DNA from: Ceratothoa steindachneri
Taxonomy: Eukaryota; Arthropoda; Malacostraca; Isopoda; Cymothoidae
Length of the DNA stretch: 64,000 bases
Direction of reading: 5' to 3'
Assembly: GCA_963969495.1 (NCBI GenBank)
Contig: OZ018333.1
Coordinates: 14,787,239 to 14,851,238 of the forward strand
Numbering within the stretch: the first letter of the stretch is position 1; every line of letters starts with the position of its first letter. Positions 34,650 through 44,630 of this stretch are shown here, in pieces. The notes beneath the pieces are model-generated. The model was not told where the DNA came from. It worked only from the letters and a program-made list of their open reading frames with translations, and did not search any database. The position numbers and the translations under genes are program-made.

Positions 34650-36700
34650 ATTCTTTGACCACGAGTTGCGTGCTGCATTGTTCCTTTATAGATCTACTTC
34701 TGGTCTTGACGGGATCCATTTCAATATGATTCGTCACCTTCATCCCCACTCTGTGATTTTCTTACTTGACTTGTACAACCTTATATGGGTAAAGGGTTTT
34801 AAGCCAGCATCATGCCGCGTTGGGATTGTCCTTCCTTTTGTCAAACCAGGCAGGGACGGGTTGGACAGAGATCACTAATATCCTATAGCTCTTACCAGCT
34901 GTCTTAGTAAGTAGCTAGAGAAGCTGGTGTTGGCGCACCTGAACTGTTTCTTAGAAACCAGTCACTTACTCTCTCCATTTCAGTGCGGTTTTCGTAAGGG
35001 TTCATATTACCCTTGACCTCTTAGTAATTTTCGAGGAATTGTTCCGGAAATCTTTCTTGTTAAAGCACCGCCTCTTGTCCATATTTTTTTATATCGAGAA
35101 AGCCTTCATTACAACATGGATATACGGTGTCTTAAAGTAGCTATACGATTGGGGTCTGAGAGCTTTTTTATCGTCTTTTATTCAATGTTTCTTTGCATCT
35201 GGAGCCTCTATGGTGCGTGTTGGAGTCGGGTTTGACCTGCAACCTCATGAAGCGTGAGTTCCTCAGGACAGCGTTTTAAGTATTTTACGTTTTGTGATTG
35301 CGATCAATGATATCATTTCCTCTCTTGCAGAGGGTGTAGCGGCCACCCTGTTGCTCGATGACTTGGCACTATACTGGTCCTAGCCTCGCCTTGCATCAGT
35401 GCCACGTCGGCTGCAACTGGCAGTCGATTCGGTCTCGAAAAGTGCACAACTTAGAGGATTCCCCTTTTCCACTAGCAAAACTAAGGCAATGTATTTCCAT
35501 CGCGATAGAGGGGCTCTCGTTCTTCCACCTATCTCCTTACAATGTATAGAGATAGAGTTCGTCTCTCAGTTTCGGTTTTCTGGCGTAACTCTTGATCCCA
35601 AGCTATCCTGGTTACAAAACCTACGCCGTCTTCGAACGGGCTGTCTGCGGGTTCTATACATTTTTAAAGTCCTCCAACACATCGTGAGGCATTGATACTC
35701 AAACACTGTGGTCACAATGCACTGCCCTCGTCCAATCCAAATTTGACCCTGGGTGCCAAATTTAATCCTCGGCTTCCCCCTCAGCCCTTAAAATGCTGAA
35801 CCCGATTTGCAGCCTTGGAGTTCCTCTTTCCATTGGAGCCTTCCGCATTTCTCATGTCAACAGTCTTTACTGTGAAAGGGGGTGCTTCCCTTTTCTTATC
35901 ATCGACACCAGATCTTTAAGACGATACCCTTGTCGTGTGTAGCAAGCTTCTGTATCAGAGGTTTACAGATGTTTGTATGATGCAGAGTCAACGGCGGCAT
36001 TCGATAGGCTGCCGTCTTTACCCCGCCCCATGAACCTCCGGATAAGAGATTATCTATCCAACCTCGGTGCTCTCAGGGTCCTTGCCCATCTGTTGTTGCT
36101 TCCCCCTAGTTGGTGTGCTCCACCGCCCAGTTTGTACAAGCATGTGGAGCCTGGACAAGTCGTCCGTGGACCCTTGCTTCCTTAAGAGCTTGTTCCTAGA
36201 GCATGAGATCTCACCAATACAACACTGCCCGATATACACCGATGGTTCCAAGTCGGACAGTGGCGTGTGTGCCGCAGCTACCTATTCAGGAGAGTTTTTA
36301 ACTTTGTCTTTGCCGCACTCAGTTCCTATTTTAACTCTGAACTTTCAGTCATTCTTTTATCTTTTAGACTAATCCAAATTTTACCATTTTAAGATTTTAT
36401 CATTTTATCCAACTCTTATGAGTATTTTACAATCAATTCACTATTTTAATGCTTCCCATCCCTTACTCACAGAAATCAGCAACTGGCTGGTCCAGAATGC
36501 GTCCCAATATCAAGTTCAATTTTGTTGGGTCCTAGGACATGTAGGGGTCCTTAGTAACCAGAGGGCTGATCAGCTTGCCCGTTCACCCTATTATGTGTCC
36601 CTAGATAACTCTGCCCTGCCTTTTCGAAATTTCTTTCCCTCTATAAAAGAATATATTTTTCAGTTGTGGCAGTACGAATGGGATAGATGTTCATGATTTA
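34650..36700 (+). pseudogene. Family B ORF2 remnant (RT and RNase H)
   Basis: RT starts near 34660 without any endonuclease before it: STSGLDGIHFNMIRHLHP, then VKPGRD near 34845, FQCGFRKGS near 34977-35005, FYIEKAF near 35085. The catalytic tetrad reads LLDD at 35351-35362 in place of Y-x-D-D. The RT continues with SKTKAMYFHRD near 35475 and FSGVTLDPKLSW near 35580. RNase H begins with YTDGSKSDSG near 36233; a SEL core with the expected Glu survives near 36340, and FCWVLGHVGVLSNQRADQLA is at 36521-36580. The C-terminal finger persists as broken CRVRIGH-like sequence near 36780. Frames are broken throughout and the enzyme is dead. Confidence 0.8.
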
Positions 36701-37469
36701 AATTATATAAAATCAAAAAGTTTATTCGCTTTTGGTCCTCGAGCCGTCAGAGACTACGGTCCTTAGAGGTGTCCCTTTGCCGCGTTCGCATCGGTCACAC
36801 AAGACCTTACCCACGGTTCACTTATTTCGGCTGATACTCGAATCTTTCCTTGCTGCCCTTTTGCGGTGGTGACCAATCAGGCGCCCATCTTCTACTAGAA
36901 TACCCTCATTTCACCATTTTCCACTCGTCTTGATTCCCGACCCTTTCAACTCTCTCTCGCCTATCCCGCCTTCGTTTCCTTCTAGCAAAGGAATCTTTTA
37001 AACCCTCATTTTATTTTTTTATCATAGTGGTCTTCTCCATCTTTTATAACTAATTTACCTCATTCTATTTGCGATACCATTTAGAATCCAATTGCATGGG
37101 GCAGCTGCCATACTGGTTCCTTCCTTAAATCCTAAATCCTCCCCTGATTTCTCAATTGTTGATTCTTGCTCATAGATTATGTTCCCAATGCCTGCTTGTC
37201 CTACCCTCGACCAGTGACAGGAATGAATTCAATGTTAGGACCTGCTCTTCACGAACCAACAACACAATGTTGAGTTGGTCAGTATGTCTAAAATGCCATC
37301 TTTTAGTTCTTCAACTCCCAGGAAGGCAGGGTGTCAGAGAGAAGTGGCTAAAAATAACATAACATAATTCCACGGATGACAAAAGCAACAAGGGCCTATC
37401 GAAATTCATCCGTATTTGTCAAAACCCACACACAAAATGCTTCCAAAGGATTAAGTCTGATCGTGCATC

Positions 37470-37605
37470 GACAATATACAATTTGAGCAATCCATACAAT
37501 TTAAACAATTCCGGTAATCTACCACTCTATTGGTGAAAAAATATTTTCTAACATCCAACCTGCACCTCTGTTTTTAAATTTTTAAATGGTAACCCCCTAG
37601 TCCTT
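37470..37605 (-). pseudogene. CR1-like LINE fragment (RT C-terminus)
   Basis: Read on the minus strand, about 40 codons show RLDVRKYFFTNRVVDYRN, the conserved block near the C-terminus of CR1/L2-type ORF2. The fragment is too short for ends or dating. Confidence 0.6.
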
Positions 37606-37713
37606 GTTATATGTTCCCCTTCCTCATTTAAATTTGTTCATATGTATTCATGTTACTAATATTTTGGGGGGTTTTCTTTTCTAGATGTATTGCGAATATA
37701 GTTGATTAAACCG

Positions 37714-37769
37714 TATAAAAAGGGGCAGTTTGAATATACCTTACTTCTCAGTTCTTTCATTACAATAAA
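37714..37769 (+). promoter_or_regulatory. Putative LTR promoter and polyadenylation signal of Gypsy-2
   Basis: TATAAAAAGGGG at 37714 is followed by AATAAA at 37764 and then by the gag start at 37832, the spacing expected of a short LTR with its R region. No second LTR copy confirms it. Confidence 0.4.
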
Positions 37770-37831
37770 AGCTTGTAAGGCAGCTATGCTCATCACTACT
37801 TATAAGTATCATATCAATTTAATCAATTATT

Positions 37832-38434
37832 ATGGATATAGTCATACGACTTGAGAAGTTTGATGTACCTATTTCGGATCCACAAGCTGGCAAGTTATGG
37901 AAGCTTTGGAATAGAAATGTCTGCTACTTCCTTTCTACAATATCTGATTATTCTCCAGACAAGTTAGAAGTACTCTACTTGTACATTGGATCTCATGTCG
38001 TGGAGGGCTCTGCTGATTATTCGAAGGCTATCGAATTGTTGCAAGCTGCCTATATTAAGGCTCCCAGTGAAATTCATGCCAGACATTTGCTTTCTACTCG
38101 AATTCAACTTCCAGAAGAATCGATTGACCAGTAACTTCAAGCTCTCAATTGTCTTGCTGTGGATTGCAACTTAAAGGATGTTACTGCTCCAGTCTACCGT
38201 TATGAGAGTATCGGGGATTCCTTCATACGAGGATTAAGATCTTCGAACATTCGTGCACGACTGGTTGAGAATCAAAAGCTTACATTAACCAATGCTACTC
38301 AACAAGCTCGATCATTAGAGCAGGCATTGCCGAGATCTGTATCATACTTAGTTACTCCCGGTCATGTACCTGCTAGTGTGGCGGCTGTTCCTGGTACATG
38401 TACTACGCCTAGTAATGAAGAAGAACGTGAATAA
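37832..38434 (+). pseudogene. Gypsy-2 gag remnant
   Basis: Two frames (100 codons, then 91 after a stop and shift near 38134-38159) form a capsid-like protein. It opens with MDIVIRLEKFDVPI and has YFLSTISDYSPDKLEVLYLYIG and an alpha-helical retrotransposon gag core near IRGLRSSNIRARLVENQKLT, followed by an Ala/Pro/Thr-rich tail. It would assemble particles around element RNA. The call depends partly on position before protease and RT. One stop interrupts it. Confidence 0.65.
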
Positions 38435-38480
38435 GATAGACTTCCACTTAGAGCAGCTTTTTTAAAAAAATATTTCTAAA

Positions 38481-38935
38481 ATGAAGCAAACATTGTACAA
38501 TTGTGGTGGTCGTTGCCATCCTGAGGATGACCGAACACTTTGGCCAGCTCGCGATGAAATTCGTCGTAAATGTGGGAAGCTTAGGCATTTTGCAAAAGTT
38601 TATAAGTCAAAATCCAAACGTCCTGTTTCACTATATTCTGCCACGTTTGCTTCTACCTGCGCTACTAGCGGCTTGCTGTTGACTACTGTTCCTGTTCAAA
38701 TGAACAGAGATCCTCAGTTATTTCAAGGTCTGATTGACAGTGAAAGTACAGAGAATTTTATAAATGAGGCTGTAGTACAAGCTATGCATCTCCCATTTCA
38801 TGAATGATCGTCTGTTGTTTCAATGGCGTCTTCTTCTTTCTCAGTAAATCTTAAATGTTACTGTATTGTTAACGTTTCGATGAATGGTGGCACTTATGAG
38901 AATGCCAAGGCTACTTAACTTCCAAATGCTTGTAC
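38481..38935 (+). pseudogene. Gypsy-2 nucleocapsid knuckle and protease remnant
   Basis: An N-terminal Cys/His zone ends in CGKLRHFAKVYKSK, a worn zinc knuckle in which the last Cys is lost. After a Thr/Ser linker comes GLIDSESTENFINEAV, where an active aspartic protease would have the catalytic D-S/T-G triplet; here Glu replaces the Gly. The homology continues past a stop at about 38807 into VNVSMNGG-like sequence near 38870. It is inactive. Confidence 0.6.
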
Positions 38936-39059
38936 TATGATTATTCTTGGCTTACCATTTTTAAGGATGCATAAAAGCGCTAACTTAGATTATGGGGGGT
39001 ACAGAACCTTCTTTACCTATGTGTAGACTGACTAAACTAAAGATTACCTCAGTTAAACT

Positions 39060-40108
39060 GTTTAGAACTTATCTTCAGATTTCACTCCGATTGCTACCAA
39101 ATCTCGTCATTACAGTTCCAAATATGCTTATTTCATTGAAAATGAGATTAAACGTCTACTTCGTGAGGAGATTATTGAATATAATAATTCTCCTTGGTGT
39201 GTACAAGTGGTAGTGACACCAAACTCAAATAGGAAAAAACGAATGATGGTAGACTTTTCTAGAACATTAATTAAGTACACCCTTTTGGACGCTTAACGCT
39301 AACCACGATTGAAAATATAGTTGCTAAGAATCACTCTTTCAGCGTTATTGATCTATCCAATGCATATCATCAGATAGAAATATGCTCAAAGGACAGACCT
39401 TACACTACTTTTCAGGCTGATAACAGTCTTTATCAATTCAGGCGCATACCTATGGGTGTGACGAATGGGGTTTCCACTTTTCAACACTTTATGAATCAGT
39501 TTATAATCGATAACAAACTATGTAACACTTTTTATGCCTATCCCGATGACAAAGTCTGCGGAAAGAAGAAAGAAGAACATGACAGAAATCTAAAGCGTTT
39601 CATGGAAGCTGCTTCTAAATATAATCTCTCGCTGAATTCTGAGAAATCTAAGTTATCTCTAACCTTCATTAATATTTTCGGTTACCAAATTTCTGACGGT
39701 AATTTGAAACCCGACGATGAACGAATGAGACCTTTGTTAGAATTACCCGTACCATCTAATATAAAATGCTTGCGGCGTTGTTTGGGCTTATTTGCATATT
39801 ACACTAACTAGGTTCACAACTATTCAGAGAAAGTAGGACCTCTTGCAGATTGCTGCAGATTTCCTTTATCCCTTCAGGCTATTCAAGCATTTGAAACAAT
39901 AAAGAATGGCATTGCCAAATCATCAGTGAAAGTTATTAATGAAGATGCCCCCCTTTCCATATAAACGATGTATCAGATAATACAATCGGTGCCACCTTAC
40001 CACAGTGCGGACGACCAGTGACATTCTTCTCACTCATATTCAACCAATCAGAAAAGAGACACCACATCGTTGAAGAAGCAGCGTATGCGGTGGTAGAGAG
40101 CATACGTA
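39060..40108 (+). pseudogene. Gypsy-2 RT and first half of RNase H
   Basis: RT begins with HYSSKYAYFIENEIKRLL near 39110 and EEIIEYNNSPW near 39165. After a frameshift it continues RRIPMGVTNGVSTFQHFMNQ near 39440 and has YPDD at 39532-39552 where Y-x-D-D is catalytic. NSEKSKLSLTFINIFGYQIS and LRRCLGLFAYYT close the connection domain. RNase H resumes in another frame at about 39948 with DVSDNTIGATLPQCGRP, FFSLIFNQSEKRHH and EEAAYAVVESIRK. At 40108 homology ends abruptly at the insert. At least two stops and three frame changes are present. Confidence 0.82.
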
Positions 40109-40111
40109 AAT

Positions 40112-40198
40112 GTAAGAGCTCATAGTAGCCGAGTGGATACGGCGTTGGCCTCCCAACGTCGCTGTACCGAGTTCGATTCCGAATCTCGGCATGAGCGG
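40112..40198 (+). repeat. tRNA-like sequence (tRNA-derived)
   Basis: GCTCAT near the start pairs with ATGAGC at the end like an acceptor stem. A-box TAGCCGAGTGG and B-box GTTCGATTCC are in the right order and spacing. The anticodon region is CGTTGGCCTCCCAACG, a stem with an unusually short loop. The T-arm is distorted (CCGAG and CTCGG with a 13-base loop). It is probably the head of a SINE or a tRNA pseudogene, not a working gene. Confidence 0.55.
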
Positions 40199-40779
40199 AC
40201 ACAAACGTCAGCGCACGTAGAGATCTGCCTACCGATTGGTGGCCACGCTGTGCTCACCCCGTTTTTGAGTAGGTAGATCTTACACCTCTCACCTCACACA
40301 TAGCCAATCACAAGACTGTTTCCTTTCCTCTCCCGCCTTCACAGCACAACACACACAAACTATCTGTTCCAAGGAATCCTGCCGATGGGTATCTATATCC
40401 ACGTACCTCTGACGCGGAACAGATCTCTCTCCCCGGGGTGACGAAGGGTTCCAACTGCACGCTGTTTGGTGTCAAAACATAATATTTCCTACCCCCCTCC
40501 CCCCCAAAGGACCGGCTCCTGGGGCCCTCGGCTGACCAGCGATTGTAATACTGCCCTTATATAAATTTCATTATCCGGTCGGGGATCCTCTCAGCTCGGC
40601 TGCTTTGGTAAACAGGTCTGTAAATATTTGAATTGTAATTGTTTGGCTAAATATTTCCCCAAAGAATCCCGAAATAATGCGTCATTCTTTTGTCTCATTT
40701 ACAGAACCATTCAATTCCGTTATAATCCATTTAACAACTTTATACAATCAAATTACTTATAAAACAATCCATTTAACTA

Positions 40780-41075
40780 TAATCCAATTTATAATTCAAT
40801 TTATAATCCAATTTATTATCCAATTTATTATCCAATTTATATTCCAATTTATAATCTAATTTATCATCCAATTATTTATCAATCTATTTAACAATTATTA
40901 TTTACAAATTACTTATAATACAATCTATTTAACAATTATCCAATTATAATCTAATTATCAATCATCAATTGTTATACTCAATATCCAATTACCAATTATA
41001 ATCTAATTATCAATCATCAATTGTTGTACTCAATTATCAATCATCATTTATTATACTCTAATTACCAAACCAAAT
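40780..41075. repeat. AT-rich minisatellites
   Basis: Between about 40780 and 40870 a 12-bp unit (CCAATTTATAAT and variants) is repeated in tandem. Between about 40935 and 41040 a unit of about 57 bp (CCAATTATAATCTAATTATC ...) occurs twice. Confidence 0.85.
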
Positions 41076-41424
41076 TTACCAATTGTAGATCCATTCCCGT
41101 TAGCTCAGGCACATTTAATTCACACGCGTAATTCTTAATACAATCATAAACTCTTACTGTATAAATTCCCCCTGAAATAATCTAACTGTTTATTCAATAA
41201 TATATATTTTTCTTAACTCTTTGTTTTTAATTTACGTATTCCCCCAACGTCGCCCAGATTTAGGCCTAAGGAATTCGTCTGCAAAATTTAGACTCGTTAT
41301 CATTTAACAATTCATTCCCTTCAATAACGAAATATAATTTTTTATGTTTATTGTGATCTGAGAGCTATCTAGGCTATTGCCGCAATATTCATTTAAAATC
41401 TATAAGTGGTGCCCAGACCCGGGA

Positions 41425-43029
41425 TAGGAACTGCCTCTGGCCAAGAGGTAAAACGATCGATCATGGTGAAAATGTAAGTGAAACCCCGCGAAAAGGGCAG
41501 AGGACCAACCAGATCGATGTGAACAGCGTCAAAACGTGCCGATAGAAGTGGAAAAGCAGCCAGAGGGGACTGTGTGTGGCGTTGAACCTTTGCACGTTGA
41601 CAAGGCAAACATGCGCGGATCCATTTGGCCACGTCGGCGTTCATACCTGGCCACACATAACGTTGTGTGCTGAGCTTGCGAGTTGCTCGAATGCCAGGAT
41701 GAGAGAGACCGTGAATCTGGTCAAAAATGTGCGGACGGTAAGCGAGAGGAATAAGTAGACGAGGATAGTAAGGCACTGAATAGTCAACCAGGATACGCCT
41801 GGAGGGACTGCCCGGCAAGTCGATTTCAAGAACGATAAGCTGAGAAGAGTGATGCAGTGTTTGCGTGCCTTCATCTTGTTCCTGGGCAAGCGCTATTGTC
41901 GCGTGATCGATGGGCGCAGGTTGGGAGAGTTGCGTGCCCGAAATCGATGAAATGCAAAACAGCGCATCTGGTACGACGTTTGAAGAATCAGGAGCATAGC
42001 GAATATCGTTTGCCATCTGCAGGATGAAGTCAAGGTGACGAGTATCAACTGCAGAGTGCACAGAGGAGGTGCCACTAGAGGCGAGCGCACCAACCAATGG
42101 CTTGTGGTCGGTAAAGACAGTAAAATCACGCCCTTCCAAGTATTGTTTAAGTGACAGAGGGCGAGGTATATGCTCAGTAATTTGCGGGAAAACGTACTGT
42201 ACCTCTGTTGGGAAGGAAGAAAAGTCTTAGAAAAGAAAGCGAGAGGTTGCCAAGAGTCACCAACCTTATGCTGTAGCGTCGCAAGACATGAGTAGCGGAC
42301 GCGTTCGAAGCAAAGCTTATAGTAGCTCCTGGGCGAGGATGGACCAGGGCGACAGTGGAAGCCATAACCTCTTTGGTGCGAGAGAAAGCTTCGAGGGACT
42401 AGGAAAGAGGAAGGTTCTTCTTGGACTTGAAAGCAATTCGTAGAGAGGTTGCATAATGTGGGAGATGTTGGAAATGAACCTGTGGTAAAAGTTTACCATC
42501 CCAAAGAATCTACGAAGTTGCTTTGGCGAAGAAGGTCGGGGAGAAGCCCGGATAACTTCAACTTTGTCCTCAAGAGGACGAATTCCGTCAGGGAAAATGT
42601 GGTGTCCCAAAAAGGAGAACTGTGTGACACCAAAGATAGACTTAGAAGTGTTGAGTACGATACCATACTCATCTAATCGTGCAAAATCTGGCGAAGGTGA
42701 GAAAAATGCTCCTCTAAAGACGAAGATGTTATCAGGAAGTCATCTCTATAACAAAATACGAAGGGAAGACCTCTCAGAACCCGATCCATCAAGCGTTGGA
42801 AGGTCTGACCACTGTTACGAAGCCCGTAAGGCATTCGGTTCATGACGAAGGAACCGAATGGAGTGGTGATAGCTGTCTTAGGGATATCATCAGGGTGAAT
42901 CGGGATTTGGTTGAAAGCGCGAACCAAATCGAGCCGAGAAAAAATGGAATACCCAAAGAGAGCAGAGTTAAAATCCGATAAGAAAGGCAGAGGATACCTA
43001 TCCGGAACTGTATAGGCATTGAGTCGCCT
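41425..43029 (-). pseudogene. Gypsy-1 pol fragment (RT, RNase H, integrase N-terminus)
   Basis: A second Ty3/Gypsy family on the opposite strand. RT starts near 43029 with [16 protein letters not shown], then [40 protein letters not shown], and catalytic YRDD at 42739-42750. A frameshift leads to LRRFFGMVNFYHRFI near 42510. RNase H ends with FTVFTDHKPLVGAL near 42100 and DTRHLDFI. The integrase zinc domain is seen in HPGIRATRK...CLPCQRAK (about 41590-41720), and the core begins DAVHIDLVGPLPFSRGFTYI up to SWPEAVPI at 41425, where homology ends. The rest of the integrase, gag and LTRs are missing. It is more conserved than Gypsy-2, so it is the younger insertion. Confidence 0.9.
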
Positions 43030-44083
43030 TTATAAATAACATTTTGACGTAACAACTGATCAAAGAGCTGTGTCATTCATGTTTGATACCAATGTTAAAG
43101 GTAAATGAAAGAGTGATAATATCATGCGCTGGCGTATGGAATTGCTTCCATTTTCCTTCCATATCCATCATCGCCCGGGTAACGAAAATGTTGCCGATAC
43201 ACTATCACGGTCGTATTGTAACGCCACTTCGGATATTACAAGTTTAAAATCGCTGCATGAAAGTCTTATTAATGCTGGATTCCAGCGAATGTTACATTAT
43301 GTTCATGTTAAATACCTCCCTTACTCCATCGATGAAATCCGCCGTATTACTGCTGATTGTCAGGTATGTGCTAAAATTAAGTCCCGTTTCCTTAAACCAT
43401 AAAATACTTCTTTGATACTGGCGACTGTGCCTTCCCAACATCTTTCAAACGATTTTAAGAGGCCGCTTCCAGTTTCCTCGCACTCGTCGCGTTATCTCCT
43501 TACAGTCGTTGATGAGTTTAGCCTATTTCCGTTTGCATTTCTATGCAGCGATATATCATCCAAAGTAGTTATTGACTGTCTTACAAATCTTTTTTTGCTA
43601 TTTGGTCAACTTCCATATATCCATATGTCATTCATTTCGAAGGAAGTGAAAGGATTTTTACTACGTCTTGGTGTAAACAGCAGCCACACATCTCCATACA
43701 ATTCCCGTGGGAATAGTTAGTGTGAGCGCTAAAATGGCATTATTTGAAATACTGGAAAGTTGGCTAATGAATCTCGATGTTTGCCATTAAGTGCATGCCA
43801 GGATGTGTTACTTGATGCCTTACATGCCATACATTTACTACTTTGTACCTCTGCAAATACCACGCCGCATGAACGACTTTTTGCTTTTGCGAGACGTTTA
43901 GTTAGTGGTTTGGCCCTACCCTCTTGGCTAATTGAACCTGGAGAAGTCTGCCTCAAACGGTTTGGGAATCGCAATAAATACGGACCATTTGTGGACGTCG
44001 ATGATCTGATTGAAATTAACTCTACACATGTTCGTGTGAAATTCCATGATGGGAGAGGGAGAGAGTATTTTTATTTTGCATAA
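43030..44083 (+). pseudogene. Gypsy-2 RNase H end and integrase
   Basis: Resumes the element split at 40108. TTDQRAVSFMFDTN (43053 on), then FHIHHRPGNENVADTLSRSY, the typical end of Gypsy RNase H. The integrase zinc domain has an altered first half and ITADCQVCAKIK. The core begins with DFKRPLPVSS and YLLTVVDEFSLFPFAF (the first catalytic Asp is in VVDE), and GVNSSHTSPYNSRGNS follows. After a stop the frame at 43760-44083 holds TTPHERLFAFARR and the C-terminal domain VCLKRFGNRNKYGPFV. The second catalytic Asp is not visible near YIHMSFISKE, and stops separate the parts, so it is inactive. Confidence 0.82.
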
Positions 44084-44630
44084 TTTAGCTCCATGGAGTA
44101 AGCGCCGTAACGGGCGCGGCGATTCGCTTTCCTGGCCGCCGTGCTGATAGGACTCAGCGCCCTGTCCTGCCCCAGCTTAGCCTTTTCTCCTTCTTTCAGA
44201 CAGCCAGCATTTCTACCCTAGTTCCTGACTTTCCCTACAACCACTCCCACAACTCTCTCTGGTCGGCCTCTATTTTCACAGGGTAGATGTTGACCAACTT
44301 CTTATCACCCATCCATACTGGTTTGGGGGGGGAGGGGGCAATGACCCCTCATCCCCGAACTCCGGTTTGGGTGGTAGGCTTTTAACAACCTGTTTCATCC
44401 CCACGCACACCTTCCTTACATATTCCTTTCTCTCTCCTTTCAAGCTCTATCGATTTTACGCCCAGCCCAAGGTAGAGCCGCCATGCTGAATGGCTGCCTG
44501 GCCATTAGGCGGAAAGGTGTGGTCCTAAATGGCGGAAGCTGGTCCTGCCGACCCCGTGTTCACCCCACGCAGAGCGGGATACTGCGGGGGATGATAAGCG
44601 TTTGCTTCCCGTATGACTAATCGGGTCCCC

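Larger units (their letters stand above)
32830..37140 (+). mobile_element. Family B I-like non-LTR retrotransposon, endonuclease deleted
   Basis: A relic of a second I-superfamily LINE, related to family A but clearly distinct. A GC-richer leader (about 32830-33083) ends in a perfect 9-bp hairpin (TTGGGCATC at 33058-33066, GATGCCCAA at 33083-33091) that holds the proposed ORF1 start ATGCCCAAG. Gag, RT and RNase H pieces follow, but there is no endonuclease between about 34450 and 34650. The 3' end (GGGGCAGCTGCCATACTGG near 37097) resembles the family A 3' end and passes into TAAATCC-like repeats. Stops and frameshifts are frequent. The left boundary is approximate. Confidence 0.75.
40109..43029. 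mobile_element. Composite insert splitting Gypsy-2
   Basis: The 2.9-kb block interrupts RNase H of Gypsy-2 with loss of only about 10 or fewer codons of host-element sequence. It starts with TG and carries, in order, a tRNA-like sequence, AT-rich tandem repeats and, from 41425 on, a minus-strand Gypsy pol fragment. A primer-binding-like sequence, TGGTGCCCAGACCCGGGA at 41407-41424, sits between the two. The left part may therefore be an LTR of about 1.3 kb and the right part an inverted internal region. No clean target duplication was found. Confidence 0.5.
37630..44100 (+). mobile_element. Ty3/Gypsy retrotransposon 'Gypsy-2', interrupted and decayed
   Basis: A relic in + orientation with gag, protease, RT, RNase H and integrase in standard Gypsy order. 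It is split at RNase H by a 2.9-kb insert (40109-43029): the left part ends with HHIVEEAAYAVVESIRK, and the right part resumes with TTDQRAVSFMFDTN, the next RNase H motif. A TATA box (37714-37720) and AATAAA (37764-37769) about 50 bp apart before gag suggest a residual 5' LTR. No 3' LTR is seen, because a family A LINE starts at 44103. An env gene was not found. Confidence 0.8.

Noticed and set aside
40780..41075. Regular short repeats resembling a CRISPR array
   Set aside because: Units of 12 and about 57 bp are tandem without spacers, in a eukaryotic LTR-like region; a minisatellite.
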